From Madurella fahalii (lineage: Eukaryota > Ascomycota > Sordariomycetes > Sordariales), in NCBI GenBank assembly GCA_029876055.1, contig CM056879.1, positions 1,922,001 to 1,986,000 of the forward strand: a stretch of 64,000 bases of DNA, in the 5' to 3' direction. A program made the translations under genes and the position numbers. Under the pieces are notes generated by a model. The model saw only the letters and a program-made list of their open reading frames with translations. It was not told the DNA's origin and did not search any database. Positions 1 to 12,361 of this stretch are shown here, in pieces. Numbering within the stretch: position 1 is the first letter of the stretch; each line of letters opens with the position of its first letter.

Positions 1-2233
1 CACCCGCAGTCGGGGCCGTGGCTGAACGCCTTCCCGACGTTTCCGTACCCCTCCCATTCTCTCGGGACGCAAAATGAAACTACTAGTAATTAAGCAGCTC
101 CCCATGGCGGCCATTTTCTAGTTGTTTCGTGCTTCTTCGCTCCCACAAACTCGTAGTGCATAGGGTATCAACGGTTGCGGGAACGATAAACCGGGAGAAT
201 TACGCGAGAGCGGCTAATTGCCCAACAGTCACCGTTTCGGAGCCACGTACCCGGTTGACGTCGGTCTCGTATCCCCCAAGTGTTACTCTCTGGCACGGGC
301 GCTCCACGTCGCTGGGAACAGCTTGGCGCATCCAGCTACTTCTGTCGCCTTGGTTGGTTGCTTGATATCCTTCTCATGCAGTCGCGCAGCCAGATTCCGT
401 CCCAGGCCGTTCCCGTGCCTGACCAAGAGGGCCCAAGGCAGCCTCAACCATGGTTCGGGCCCGTGGGCTGATGGCCTTTGACCACCGATGCAACCCCGAC
501 AGAGATCGCAAGTACCTTGCAGAAAGCCTCCTACCACGTTCGTCCAGGAATTGATCGTTACTCTACGCTGAAATCGATAGTCGATTTCGCATGCACCTAA
601 TACCGTGGCTTGCACAACTCGCGGGCCGTCTCGTGAACCTGGTCTGCCTAAGACACGGCTGGAATATGAAATGGCGCCTGGCTCTGCTTGCCGATAATTT
701 ATGGTTACAAGACATCCTGCCCCTGCCAGTTCACTGCCTGGAACGCCTCGCACACAATCGACAATGGATCTGTTGTGCAACCCTGATCCATCAACGATTG
801 ACTTAACAACTACTTGTTTCCTTAGGTTATGCATGTACTTATGGTAATAAGTACCGCACATACTTGTGGGACCCCCCCTAGATACTCTATCTATGGGTGA
901 TGATGGATTATGGACTATTACACAGCGTCTTTCTTGTCGTCTAGGCTGCCAGCTTTTCGGCTGAGCTACCCCAAACTTCGTCTTCGCTCTTCCTATTCCA
1001 TGCGCCACCTCGTCGCAATTATTCACCCTCGATTCCATTATAACCCGCCGTCTTTCTGCATACCCGCCATTTCCGTCCACAAGCCAGTCCAAGGTGTTTC
1101 TGATTCTGGGCGAACCCCGCAACTGGACACCAAAGCCGTGGTCGTCACCCTAAGTGGCACTAACCTCTGCTAGTCCGGGCGTGGGGTGCCTTCGGTGTTT
1201 GTGAGGCGTGCTATCTTGGCTGTCAGCCTCAGGAGTTATTGATTACCGGGCTCTGACGTGTTTGGTTAGGTATGCTTCTCATGTCCCGAGGGTTCGAGTC
1301 AACCACCACAAGCTGAGGTGAGCCCGTGACTCTATGGCGATTCCCATGGGACCGGACGCGCCATCGGCCGTTTATTCGATGATATTGGACCGCCGGTAAG
1401 CGCTAGCTATTTCCTTTTCCGTATGAGTTACGTGACGGCACGCACGGATTACTAGAACTTGAAGACAATGGTAGGTCCCTTATGCATAGCATCCAGGCAG
1501 GCAAGCTCTGCCTTGCGTTCACCCCACCCCCCAACTCTCCCGTGTTTGATTGTTCGAACTACACTAATTATCGATTAGGGGTTTACATTGAGACCTAATC
1601 AATACGACGAGATACCGGCAAAGCTAATGCCTGCAGCGCGCACATGTACATCGCTGGGGGGAGAGAGGGCTGGGGTTGGAGTCGGCGAACAGGGAGAAAT
1701 CACATACGAGGCTAGGCGAAGCGGAGGTCAGGTGAATTGGAAGACAGCCATTGCGCTGGGTGGCCCAAAGGAGACAGTATTTGTAATGCCAAGGGATGAA
1801 GTATGCTCTGGATGGAGACGTGTGTCTGCGCCCGGGTAGCGAGGAAGGCCGTCGCCTCTATCCCAGCTCTATCATCCCGTCAGTCTCAACAACGCGGCCA
1901 CGCTGACATCACCTTGGTCAAGATGACGCGTGCCCCGCCCCGGCACCTATCCCCCTGCCTTATGCCATCAGGCTGTAGACGGTCTCAACTGCTAATCTAT
2001 CCACCGATTTGCCGCCCGCTACGCCGTAACACAAACGGACAAGAACTAAGAGACGCTCTCCTACATCACCACATTCAACAGGCAGGAATGCTCCGAGTCT
2101 CCTGTTCAGCCATCATCTCCTCCGTCCCCAAGTCTCCGCGTAGAAGTAACGACACCACCTCTCCGTTCCGCCCGCGGCCCGCCAACGGAAATCACGCAAT
2201 GTGCGCCCCGCCCCCATCCCGCTGGCTCATGCT
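1..2233. other. No supportable gene
   Basis: Several open frames up to about 280 codons cross this stretch on both strands, but they overlap one another. Their translations are rich in Arg, Ser and Cys without domain motifs, and they show no splice-consistent continuation. I see no RNA gene, repeat or transposon end here. Confidence 0.4.
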
Positions 2234-2816
2234 CTACTCGCTGAGCGGAATAACCCCCTCGGCACCGGCTCGGAAGTGCTCATCGCCACCGATCCCGAGG
2301 TTCTTCACGTTGAGGATGACCAGGGCCGAGCGGAAGTCGGCCCGGACCTTGAGGAGCCGGCCTTCTCGGCCCGGCGGGGGATTCTCCCACTGCGTCACCA
2401 ACAGGCACGTCGCCCTGTCCTCGCGGGTGCGGTCGTCCAGGATGGCGAGCGCCCGGTTGAAGATTGGGGCCCGTACGTTGCGCTGGGCAAAGTCCCAGAT
2501 TTCTTCGGGTGTCTTGTTCAGGAAGGGGAACAAGGTTTGGGCGGGGACCGGCGGCTTTGTTGGTCCGGTGATGGTGGAGAGGTCTGTGGTGTTGATGAGG
2601 ACGCCTGCTTCCGTTCGTTAGTGAACGGCCTACTATGATTTCCTTTCCGTCTGAGGGGTGAGACGTTGTAAGTAGTAGTAGGTGAGTACCAACGTCGTCG
2701 ACACCCTCGTTGGCGAACTCGGGCGCGCTATAAGCCGTGGAAAAGAAGTCATTCAGCACGTCTTGGGGTATCTCGGCAACGCAAAAGACGGCCGTGTTGT
2801 CGTTGAGCTCAGACAT
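2234..2816 (-). CDS. Hypothetical small fungal protein, two exons
   Basis: Function is not recognised. The two exons are 2816-2690 and 2604-2234, giving about 165 residues. The start follows a GC-neutral leader and reads MSELNDNTAVF. The intron begins GTACTC and ends in CAG at 2607-2605, and joins DDVG to VLINTTDL without a frame break. The C-terminal half has natural acidic/hydrophobic alternation (residues in DRATCLLV, LKVRADFR and LVILNVKNLGIGG). The spacing resembles DUF6924-type proteins, in which an RTDF-like strand and a late N-N/G-I-A turn are conserved, but I am not sure of this. There is no signal peptide or membrane segment. An ATG three codons upstream (2825) is an alternative start. 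The gene stands alone, with long gene-free flanks. Confidence 0.6.
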
Positions 2817-5800
2817 GGTACGCACGCAGGCTAAGTTGATCGGGAGCAGCTACTAAGTGGGGTATAATTAGCTGAGGGATGCAAATTGGTAGTAAGAGTG
2901 TGAATGGAACGGGGGATGCGGGGCCGCCAGTTTTATGGTTACGTCACCCAAGGCAGCAGTTCGCATCAACAGCCGCCTTCATCATTGTTCACCTTTCAGG
3001 GGTTTTATCCTGTACTACACGAGGTAGCTCGTTCTAAATATTGCTTGGCGACTTGATTATGCCTACTTCTGTACAGCTCTCACTGGAGGGGGTTGGCGAT
3101 AGATCATATGAGGAGGATGGATGCCGTGGACGCGTTGTACCTGGGCTATGCATTTCGCTCGTGGTTTTATTGTAGGCAAGGTATGTACGCTTGCTTTCAT
3201 CTATCTCGAGCCGCTTTCCTTCTTCACCCAAGCAACTTACCGCCAGTTAGTACGGAGCTTGCAATGCAGCCGGGTCTTGGCGGTTTGATCTGCGGTTAGA
3301 TGGAGCAACTCCGAGGACCTGTTGACACACATTCCAATTACCAACGCTGGGTAGGTAGGTATAGCGTTGTGAACGCCTGGACAGGACACATTGCCGGGTA
3401 TTACACGTGCCCTATCAGTTAGGGTGAGTCTCTTCCAACGTCTGTTGCTTTCAAATAGTGATAATGTTTATCTTTCCAGAACTGGGTATCTATTTCTGGC
3501 TCCTCATATCGACAAGTGTTTTTTTCGAGGTAACGCGACACCGCCGTGTGATGCATCAGATAATGTAATTACTATACATTACGTTCGAGAAAAAAAGAAC
3601 CGCCCGTCTCTGCCGACAAAGGAAACGAGTATGTGCATGTGTTGTTGCTTGCTTGCTCTCTACCGCAGCATTTTTTGCCTCTTGTCTGCGGCCTCATCAT
3701 GTTTGTCATGTGCAATCCACGATCAGGCCCGATATGGCCGATCGACCGAACCCAACCGAGATTCCCACCCACCACCCGTTCCGTGTCCGTCTTACACGCA
3801 TAGCATTCCTAGTGCATGCAGAAATATGGAAAAAAAAAACTACAAAAGGAAGCGAAAGGAGAGAAACGATCCGGCGCCTAAACACCGAACTGACAAGCGG
3901 CCTGGGCACTTGTCGGGTATGTATCTGAAGATAAGCAACAGGCGAAGATCGACAACGGCGTCATGCCATCAACGGGAGGGACAAAAAAAAAAAAAAAAAA
4001 AGTAAGATAAGAAACCCAATCACCCCCAATGGCGAGCCTACGCGACTTCGTAACAGCACAAATCGCCCAGAGATGCAACGCTGCCCAGCCAGAGCAGGGT
4101 ACGATTTCCCTTGGCTCCACGTTTCAACCATCAGCCGAAAATAAACGGGACGCTTCTTCCCGGCTTCCTTTCTTCTTCCCTTCCCCCCTCCCAAAGGGGA
4201 TCCGTTTCCTTCCTTCTCCCATGCAGCCAAGGCCGGAGGGGTAACGTTTGATAGATGTGTGATGTGTATGCCGTATGCCAAGTAGCCAGAGGTATAGAGA
4301 AGGGGCGGGAGTCAGCGAAACGGGTTGTGCAACTTAATCTGCCTAAATCTCAGAATAAGACTTCTTGGCTTTCCACCCTTTCCCCCCACAGCTCGTGTGC
4401 TCTGTGTTTGGCGCTTGGCGCGCGTCTTGGGGTTGCTTTGCTCGGCAATCGTTTGTTCTCAGCGGTTGAGTGGTTCCGCACTCTGCCTGTCGCCCGAAGT
4501 TGCCGCCCTGCTCCTCGCTGGCGCTGGCGCTGGCTCCGTCTTGGCTTGGGCGGTTGAGATTGCTTGTTTTTTTCTTTTTGTGGGGTGATCGGTGGTTTGT
4601 GGCGGTTGCGTTTCCCTTGGTTCCGACCCGTTGCTCAGTAGGGGGGTGTGAGTGAGCGAAAGTGCGTGGGTGTGTTGGTGTTGTCGGTGGCTCTTGGCTG
4701 GTATGCGCCCCAGGCTTGTCGCTCGTTCCCTTATGGAACCCGCTCGAAGCGGTTGAGCCGTGGGTGGAGTTCCCAGGTTATTGTGAGGGCAGGTTGCGGG
4801 AGCTGAACGTGTGGGATGTGCGGCCGCATCGGCGCCTGCTTGTGGGGTGGTTCGGCGAGCTCCAGGTGGCTCACGACCGGAGTCTCGATTATGACTGCCT
4901 TTTCCGGAATGTGTACGTGGGCGCTCTCCTCAAGCCGTTTCCTGTCGTCCTTGGGGTACGGCGTGGGTGTGCGGTAGCGGACGGGCTGGTGGGCGCAGGT
5001 TTGTGATCTCCATCTGGTAGGCGTGATGAGCCAGTTTGGTTGCCTGTCGAGGATCTTCTGTCCGATCTCTGCTAGACCGGATGTTGCACCTGAATTCCTC
5101 GTGGTGCACCTTGATATCGCAGACCCCATGATGATGAGATGATGATGATAAGGAGGAGGGTGATGAGAGTCTGAGGGACGCTGATGAGAGAACCGAGGAA
5201 GTGGTCTCAGCACGCTGAGGGGCAGGTCAGGGAGTCGCGGCGAGTAGTGTGATATACCTCGGGCCGGGGCTGACAAAAATGACGCAAAACCAGGTTGGAA
5301 GAGGAGGGTAAGAGGGAGGGTGCTTCTGCCGGCGCAGATGGATTGATTCAGAAATCGAACCTGACGCTCTGGTGGTCAAAAATGCAGAGCGTAAAGCAGG
5401 AATGCTGGAATATCAAGGGGCAGCGGTCTCATTTATAAGATGGACTGGCACGGCAAAGAGTTGGTTGGGATATTTATGTCCAGGAGCATGTGCCCTGTGG
5501 GACAAAACGGTCGAGCCACTCGACGCATATGATTTTCGCAGTGTTCCCCCACTAAAGCATGCCTTCTTGGCAAGCATTTACCGACCGACGTGAGAAGCGG
5601 GAGCAATGCAGATCAGATTGGACTGCAAATTCACGAGGCGCACGAGAAACTGGGCGGCTTTGCTTCCATAACCGAGTGATCTCTGCCAGCATCCAATGGA
5701 GTGCAGCTTGCGGAGTCGCAAGTGCCGCAAAGAAAGCCGGGTTGTCTTGGATCGTTCAGTGTTCAAGTCGCAGAGGGCGACTCTGCCCTGCGCAAGAGTG

Positions 5801-8582
5801 GAGCCGCCCGCGGGACCTACTCAGCATGGCGTGGAAGATTACAGTTATTGGCATGGGGAAGAACAGCCTAGAGTGGTGCCGCACGTACTGTACAGTAGAG
5901 CACAGTACAGGCTGTGCGGGAAACTCCGCTACAGCCTCGCGGGGCAGTTTCGACGATTTCCGACTTCGCAAAAAGCACCTGATCTTCTTCCATCATCGCC
6001 AGAAAAGGCCTGCCTCGTCGTGCCAACACAGGATCTTGGCTCGCTCGCCAAGCCGTTCATCCTCGCCGCAGATCGTCTCGGCATCGAAAGTCCGGCCCGA
6101 TTCGGCAACTGCACCACGCGTCCAGACGACGCAACCTGGAAAGCCACTGACCTCTTCAATCGCAAATCTACCAGCGCCTCCACCGGCCAGCAACGTCAAA
6201 CTGCTGCCTTCCGCCCCGCCAAGAAGTTATCAAGCTCCAAGCCGCTCGATTCTTGGGAGGCGCTTCGATCCCCCCCAGCCTTTGTCGTTCTAGCCAAGCA
6301 GAGAGCATTCACACGACAAGCATTTCGGCTGCAAGTCTGCGCAATACGCATGCTACCGGCCATGGCAGCTTGGCGGTGCGTCCTGTCGGGCGATCGGTTG
6401 CGCGTCGAATGTCGAGTGTTCGACGGCCACGATTCCGTACTCCGTTCCGCTCCGAGGCGCACCTGTCTCTTGGCAAATCTCACCGTGGCAGAAGAAGTGA
6501 TTCTCACAACTCTTGCGCCCTGCGCCATCTTGGCGCCGTATTAGACGGTGCCATCCGTGGGCGTCTCACTGGTATTTCGGACGACGCCTGCCAGCGCCAA
6601 GCCGCCGGCGCTCGGCCACTGCTCAAGTTCGGATTCCACGACAGACGCGTATGACCAAGTTAACAACATCCGCCAACGGATAGTGTGCAGCTTCGACTGT
6701 GTATCTGAAAGAGAAAGCCAATGCAGGCACGATTATTCCGGGCGTCCGTTTGACGCCCGATTCCCGCTGCAAGAAATCACGCACAGCCCTAACCCTGTAA
6801 GTATACAGTACCCCAATTCCGGCGAACGAGTCGAAATTCAACTCGCGATGAGTGCCGCCAAGCGCCATCTGCCGTCGTGACCGCACTTGGCATCCAACAA
6901 CCCCCGGCAGCCGACTCTGCCAAGCTGTTACATCTGTTGATCAAGTCCCTTGGCATTCCGCAGCACAGTGCTGCGCCCCTGCGCGACGTGGGATGTCTCA
7001 ATCCGCCGTCCTTTGTTCCGTTGCTCCTTTGGTGATCCTACGATGGATAGTCTGATAACGGACCCATCGGGGTGCACAGGTGTGATCGGCGAATCGCGGC
7101 CTCGCGGTGGTACATACGGGACGCGCACCTGGAGTCTTGGCATGACGGCATGCTGCCCGATCTCCGGGGTCTTCGGAGGCTGGTTCGGGAGGCTGTGGTG
7201 CTCGGACGGCGTTGAGGCCGCAGACGACTCGCCAGTTTGACCCTGGCAGTGGATGGTTGATGACGACGAATGTTGGCGGGGCCGCTCGGTTGCGGGCGTC
7301 CCTGTTTCGTGTGCTGGTCTCTTGACATTCATTGAGTTCGCCAGGAATCACCCTACGCTACGGATTGCCGCCGTAATTACCAACCAAAAGGTTGATCATG
7401 GCCGCACTCCGAGTCTAAGCCTCGTTGAAACACAATGTTAGGTGGACGCCACGTCGCAGCTCTCCTCCCAGCTAAGGCAACTGCTCTTGGCCGCGAATCG
7501 GGGTCACTTTCTGCTTCAATCCAGCACCCAATGCTGTGAGGAGCGCGAATCTGGCGTGTGGATGATCGTTGTTTCACCGGAGACTACCATGCCCTCTGGC
7601 TTCTCCACGCGCGAGATGAGTGGAGAACGGACAGCTACCCAAGTATGGGAGGCCAAGACCACAAGTAGTCTCGCGCAATTGTGCCAACTGTTGGCTAAGC
7701 GTATGGTGTGAGATCTTGCCTGCGGTGGCATTCGGCGCGAGGGAACACTCCTTCGTCCCGATTCAGCCTCATGCAGCATCTATCACTCACATATTATCAC
7801 TGTCTCCGGTTTCCATGTCCCGTCTGACCAAGTGATGCCCGGCATCTTGACAGCTCAATGCCGCAAAATGATGATGGTAGTAACCGATATTCTGTGCCGC
7901 CGTGATGACTGGTTGAAAGGGCCAAATGGACAGGGGCCGAATCGACAATACTAATCTTCAGACCGATAGTGTAGGTGTGGACTCGCTGATGTCTAGAGAA
8001 TATGATATTGATGGGATGCTCGGCGACAAAACCACCGGTGTCGGAGGACTGGGCAGACATAGACGGAGTTCTGGGGCGTTCGTTGACCACTGTGCCACCC
8101 GAGTGGCCGTTTAGGGGGGACGCTTCTCCACGGGAGGAGGAATCCGGGGGAAGCGGCCCGTGTGGGATCGCCGGTCCAAAAATTGTGGCCGGCTGCCCCG
8201 CCCTTGCCGACGCCGCGTACGCCGCACAGTCTCATAGTGGTCCAGCGAGCATGAACCCGTTGTTCAGATCGCGTCGAACAGACGGCACAGGCAACGGCGT
8301 AAGCACTATATTTCAAGGTACGCCGGGTTTGCGGGGTATAACTGCTAGCACTCACGTTTCCGAATGCCATTTCAGGCTGTTAATAACAACCGGATTAAGG
8401 GCATCCTGAGCTCACTCCTTGCCGCCCGGCAAACTAGCGGGGGCTATCGCAAACGCCGTCATGGTGCTATTCAAAGACGCCGGGCTTGTCCCTATTCCGT
8501 GACAACGACGACAGTCCCATGTTTCCCTCGCCCTTTACCTTCCCGGTTTGATGCACGCAACACACATTTGCAATATCCGACC
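2817..8582. other. Long gene-free tract
   Basis: About 5.7 kb with no gene I can support. It holds an A19 run, ATG/GAT-rich microsatellite sequence near 5118-5155, and pyrimidine-rich stretches at 4.1-4.7 kb that look like untranslated or promoter sequence. From 5.5 to 7.4 kb several overlapping frames are open on both strands, with Ser/Pro/Arg-rich translations. They shift frame repeatedly, which would suit a long-decayed gene or chance openness in GC-balanced DNA. No terminal repeats or transposase motifs were seen. Confidence 0.4.
3983..4001 (+). repeat. A19 homopolymer
   Basis: An uninterrupted run of 19 A lies in a gene-free stretch. It is not preceded by any recognisable retroelement body, so it is a simple repeat rather than an obvious retroposon tail. 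Confidence 0.9.
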
Positions 8583-10502
8583 ATGTCGCAGGAACCGAGG
8601 ACTCCCGGCGTCTACGGACCCGGCACCTACACTGACCGCAGGTTCACGCCGGTCCCGCAGGAATCGGAGCGCATCTTCCGCCTCCTCGTGTCACAGACGC
8701 CGGGCTTCAGCCATGATGAAGCGCTGCTCTCCAAGGTCCGGTTTGACGGCGAGAACTACCCTGTCATTCCAGGTCCCATCAAGGCCGTCCCGGTTGCGGC
8801 AGCGTTGCATGCGATGGCGGGCGTCGTCGCCGACGAAATCCTAGCGCTCCGCGGCCTCGAAGACAAGGGTCGGAGGGTCACCATTAACACAACGCATACG
8901 GCCCTATGGTTAGCCACCGTCGGCCTCGTCTATTTGGGAGGTGAAAGCCTCGCATCTCTGGCACAGCAAAACAAGCTCAAATCTCTTCTCCCGGACTGGG
9001 AGCACGGCTGGCACTCCACCCCGCTTAAGCTGCGCGGGACCGGCATCTACCGGACTAAAAAGCCGAACAGCTGGTACTGCTTACACGGCTCGCTCGATAT
9101 CCCGCCCATGCTCCGCAACTTCGGTATGAACCCCGACGACCCAAGCATCGATACCCACGCGAAAGCCGCTGCGTACATCACCAGTCACACCATAAACTAC
9201 ACCCCGGAGGAACTCGAACTCACCAACATCATCACCGGGCAATGCGGCACAATCTGCTTCACACCTGCCGCATGGTACGTCGAACCTGAGGTGCTTCCCA
9301 CCCCTTACGGCTGTTTCGGGAACCCAGCGATAAAGATACGTCCCCTGAGACAGAGCGGTTGCCCCCGGAACCCCATCCCAAAACCATCCGAAAAGGAAAA
9401 CATATAACTAACATTGCTGTGCAGGTCCGCCAGTGCCATGGGCCAAGCCGCTGCCTCGCACCCGCTCATCGACGTGCTCCCCCAACCAGCCCATTCCATC
9501 CCCTTACCACCGACCCCCTTCCCCTCGTTCCCAGCCGGCGACAACCGGCCCCTCGCAGGGATCAAGGTCCTCTCCGTGACGCGGATCATCGCGGGTCCGC
9601 AGATCACCACCCAGCTCGCCGCGCTGGGCGCCTCGGTGATCCGCGTGTCGGGGCCGCACCTCGCCGACGTCAACACGCTGCAGCTGACGCTGACGGCGGG
9701 CCAGCGCACCGTCGCCCTGGACCTGCGCGTTGACGCGGACCGCGCCCGGGTGCACGCGCTCCTCGCCGAGGCCGACGTCTTCGTGCAGGGCTTCCGCCCG
9801 GGCCGCCTCGCGCGCTTCGGCCTCGCCCGCGACGACGTCCTCGCCGCCGCCGCCCGCCGCCGCCGGGGCGTCGTCTACGTCGACGAGTCGTGCTTCGGCC
9901 GCGACGGCCCCTACGCCGCCCGCCCTGGCTGGCAGCAGATCGCCGACTGCGCCGCGGGCGCCGCCTACGTCGTGGGCCGCGCCCAGGGCCTGCACGACCA
10001 GGGCGACGAGTGCGTCCTGCCGGCCCTGCCCGTGAGCGACATGACGTGCGGGGTGGTCGGCGCGGTCGGGGCGATGATGGCGTTGAGGGAGCGGGCGGTC
10101 CGGGGCGGCAGCTGGGTGGTGAGCGCCTCGCTGGTGAGGGGGAACATGTTTGCTCTCGAGGAAGAGGTCGGGTTGTATAGCCCCGAGGTCGTCAAGGAGT
10201 GTCAGGAGAGGTTTGGGTGGGGCGAGATGAGAGCGGAGCATCACGTGCTAGATTTGCTGATGACGGTGTGGAAGGGGTGGGTGGGGAACGAGCTTATGGC
10301 GGGCTATCTCAGGGAGGACGGGGGGTGGTTTCAGAGCTGGGAGAAGAGTGTGTTTGGGGATGGGTTGAAGCTGAGCATATTGAGGCCGGTGATGAGATTC
10401 GTAAGGGAGGACGGGGGAGAGGAGAAGGGAGTTACACCGGAGTGGAAGTCCCCTAGTGTGCCGTATGGGTGGGAGAGGAAGGAGGATGTGGGGTTTGACT
10501 GA
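8583..10502 (+). CDS. CoA-transferase family III (CaiB/BaiF-like) protein
   Basis: Probable CoA-transferase or racemase of the CaiB/BaiF (class III) family, which moves CoA between carboxylic acids or epimerises acyl-CoAs; the substrate cannot be told from sequence. The exons are 8583-9274 and 9425-10502. The 150-nt intron has a GTACGT donor, an ataACTAAC branch and a tgtGCAG acceptor, and joins FTPAAW to SASAMGQ in frame, giving about 589 residues. The N-terminal half contains the INTTHTALWLATVG region. The C-terminal half begins at PLAGIKVLSVTRIIAGP and carries the LGASVIRV, FVQGFRPGRLARFGL and YVDESCFGRDGP blocks typical of the fold. The Asp in GWQQIADCAAG is a candidate for the catalytic Asp. 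The duplicated-half layout matches fungal members of about 580-600 residues. The gene converges on the histidine phosphatase 150 bp downstream. Confidence 0.92.
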
Positions 10503-10650
10503 AAGGCTGCAACTGTCCCTGAGTCGATATGGGACAGGTTTGTTTTATTACCTATTATTTGTGGCCTGGTGTATGCCACACACCTCTTGAGGATAGTCTC
10601 CACTTCCTTTCCCTAATGCGAACCCCGACAAACCCAAACCGCAGTGTTCT

Positions 10651-11470
10651 TCATTCGGGCAACCCAGACCCAAGCTCGACCCTGGCAGAATCACTCCTTC
10701 CCATGCCCCCCTTGCCGTTCGTTAGCTCCCACTCCACTAGTCTGTACGGATCATGCTCTCCCCCCCTCGAAGCAAAATCAAGGATCCTATAATCAGCTTT
10801 GTCAAACCACCTCCCAGCAACCGCGGTCCTCAAAAATCCCGAATGTGATACCACAATGATAACGTCCTCGGCCCGGCTGTATAAGTCGGCCAATGCTGAT
10901 TGCGCCCTGTCCAGGACAGCATGCTTCCGGAAATGATATCGTGCCCCCGCCGGTGAGGTCTTGTCCGGATATACCGGGTCCAGGCGGGCAAAGTCTATCT
11001 CGGGGAACTCGGCAGCGAGTTCGGAAACCGGGGTGCCCATGTCGCAGGGTTTGGAATAATTTTCTGTTCATATCCGGTTAGGACACTGCGCAGCTTGCGA
11101 TCCAGTATGCGCCGGCCAAGGCAGCTTAATTACCTACCCTGCCATCGGGCATCCGGCTCAATCTTCACCCCTTCTTCCACCAGCCAGTCCAAGGCGAGTA
11201 GGCAAGTTTGGATGGCGCGCCGCATGGGGCTGACTACGATAAGTTGCACCTTGCGGTCTGGTGGTAAGTGCGTCATGAGGTGCTCGCGGAGCTCGGCGGC
11301 CTGCTTACGTCCGCGATCGGAGAGGCTTGGATCTGGGAGGATGTGGCTGGCTTCTATTTGGGAAGTTTAGTGCGTGTGATTTTGGACTATATATGCGGTC
11401 TTTCGAGCGGCTTACTGTCCAGGTTGTGGAGGGCTTCAGCATGCCGGATGAGGATGAGTGTAGGCGGCAT
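10651..11470 (-). CDS. Histidine phosphatase (phosphoglycerate-mutase-like) family
   Basis: Member of the histidine phosphatase superfamily branch 1, fungal PGM-like phosphatases of unknown substrate. The three exons are 11470-11416, 11353-11138 and 11063-10651, giving 227 residues. Donors are GTAAGC and GTAGGT; acceptors are ATAG and ACAG. The phosphate-accepting His is in LILIRHAEALHN at residues 6-17. The conserved arginine motif is VVSPMRRAIQTC, and the second catalytic His lies in VVSHSGFLRT. Reading across the introns gives the expected family text PDPSLSDRGRKQA and the ENYSKPCDMGTPV block. No signal peptide is present, so it is probably cytosolic. Its 3' end faces the CoA-transferase gene, so the two may share a short terminator region. 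Confidence 0.93.
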
Positions 11471-12361
11471 TGCGAGGGTTCTTTGGAGACTTGAATATTG
11501 CCTTGATGGCGATTCTGAGCCCTGGTAATGCCCTTCAGTATGAGGAAGCGTTCCTGTGGTGTTGTTACTTCAGGTGGCCCTTCGCAGATTTCGGTTGGCG
11601 TAGCGTTGTGGAGATCGCGGTAGATGGTGGCAAACGATGCGCGAAGATAGAGAATTCAAAGTGGAGTATCTTATGTAGGCTAATATGTGCTGCCTCTCTT
11701 CCGCTTAGCGTATCTGATCTTATGTTTCTGAGCTGAGGATTATCTAGCCGTACTTCGTGAAGAGATGGAAAACTGCCGCAGAAGCAAGCGTGAAAAGAGA
11801 GAAGCTAAACCTTGATTCATGCTTAGCTACGTTTCCTATGTGTACTACGAAGCATCAGAATTAAAACAACTCTACGGAAATAAACCTTGTTTGCAAATTT
11901 CTACCGCCAAATTTAACACCTCGTCACCCAAGTCGAGAACGTCTATCGCCCCCTGAGACAATTGCAATGCCACCTATGCCCGAACTAAATTCCACCCTAC
12001 ACCACTGGCGGACGGGCCATGAACGGCGTAGTGAACTCCTGGTGAAATTGGTCTCGGATCGCCGAGTGCAGTTTGCTTCTGCTTGGCTGAGAATCTCGGG
12101 CTGCTGAGGATGCTAATGGTCAAACTGGAGTGCTGAACGTACTGATTGTAGCTTGGAAATATGGTTAAGGTACCAAAGAGAGAGCCGGGGGGGACCTAAT
12201 AGGCAGAGTTGTTAATCTCTTGTTGGTGTTGCTATATACAACAGCGGCCGGTTTTATGGACCCCAGATAGCCTTTTATGTTTATGCAAGAACATCAGAAT
12301 CTCCTCTTATACGCCGTGCAAAACTAAGTCGGTACTAGCAACCTCAGCTCGGGGACTCCGA
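11471..12361. other. Intergenic, nothing recognised
   Basis: Promoter side of the histidine phosphatase and 3' side of the membrane-protein gene. Only short overlapping frames occur; no motif or repeat was recognised. Confidence 0.5.

Noticed and set aside
283..1122. 279-codon open frame on the minus strand
   Set aside because: Composition is Arg/Gly/Val-rich without motifs, it overlaps other open frames on both strands, and there is no start context or splice support. It is probably chance openness.
1285..1325. GGGTTCGAGTC box resembling a tRNA T-arm
   Set aside because: The flanking stem does not pair and no D or anticodon arm precedes it.
4731..5276. 181-codon minus-strand frame starting MSAPARG
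   Set aside because: The His/Pro-rich translation and overlapping alternative frames (one reading DIKVHHEEFRC) could not be reconciled into one model. No domain or intron signals are consistent.
5559..7351. Cluster of overlapping Ser/Pro/Arg-rich frames on both strands
   Set aside because: They might be a decayed disordered protein, but frame changes every few hundred bases and no family text or transposon hallmark could be found.
8364..8582. 73-residue upstream extension of the CoA-transferase frame
   Set aside because: It starts at a non-family ATG with Arg-rich text; MSQEPRTPG at 8583 fits the family start.
9504..10244. 246-codon antisense frame inside the CoA-transferase gene
   Set aside because: Shadow frame caused by GC-rich codons; the sense strand has clear family motifs.
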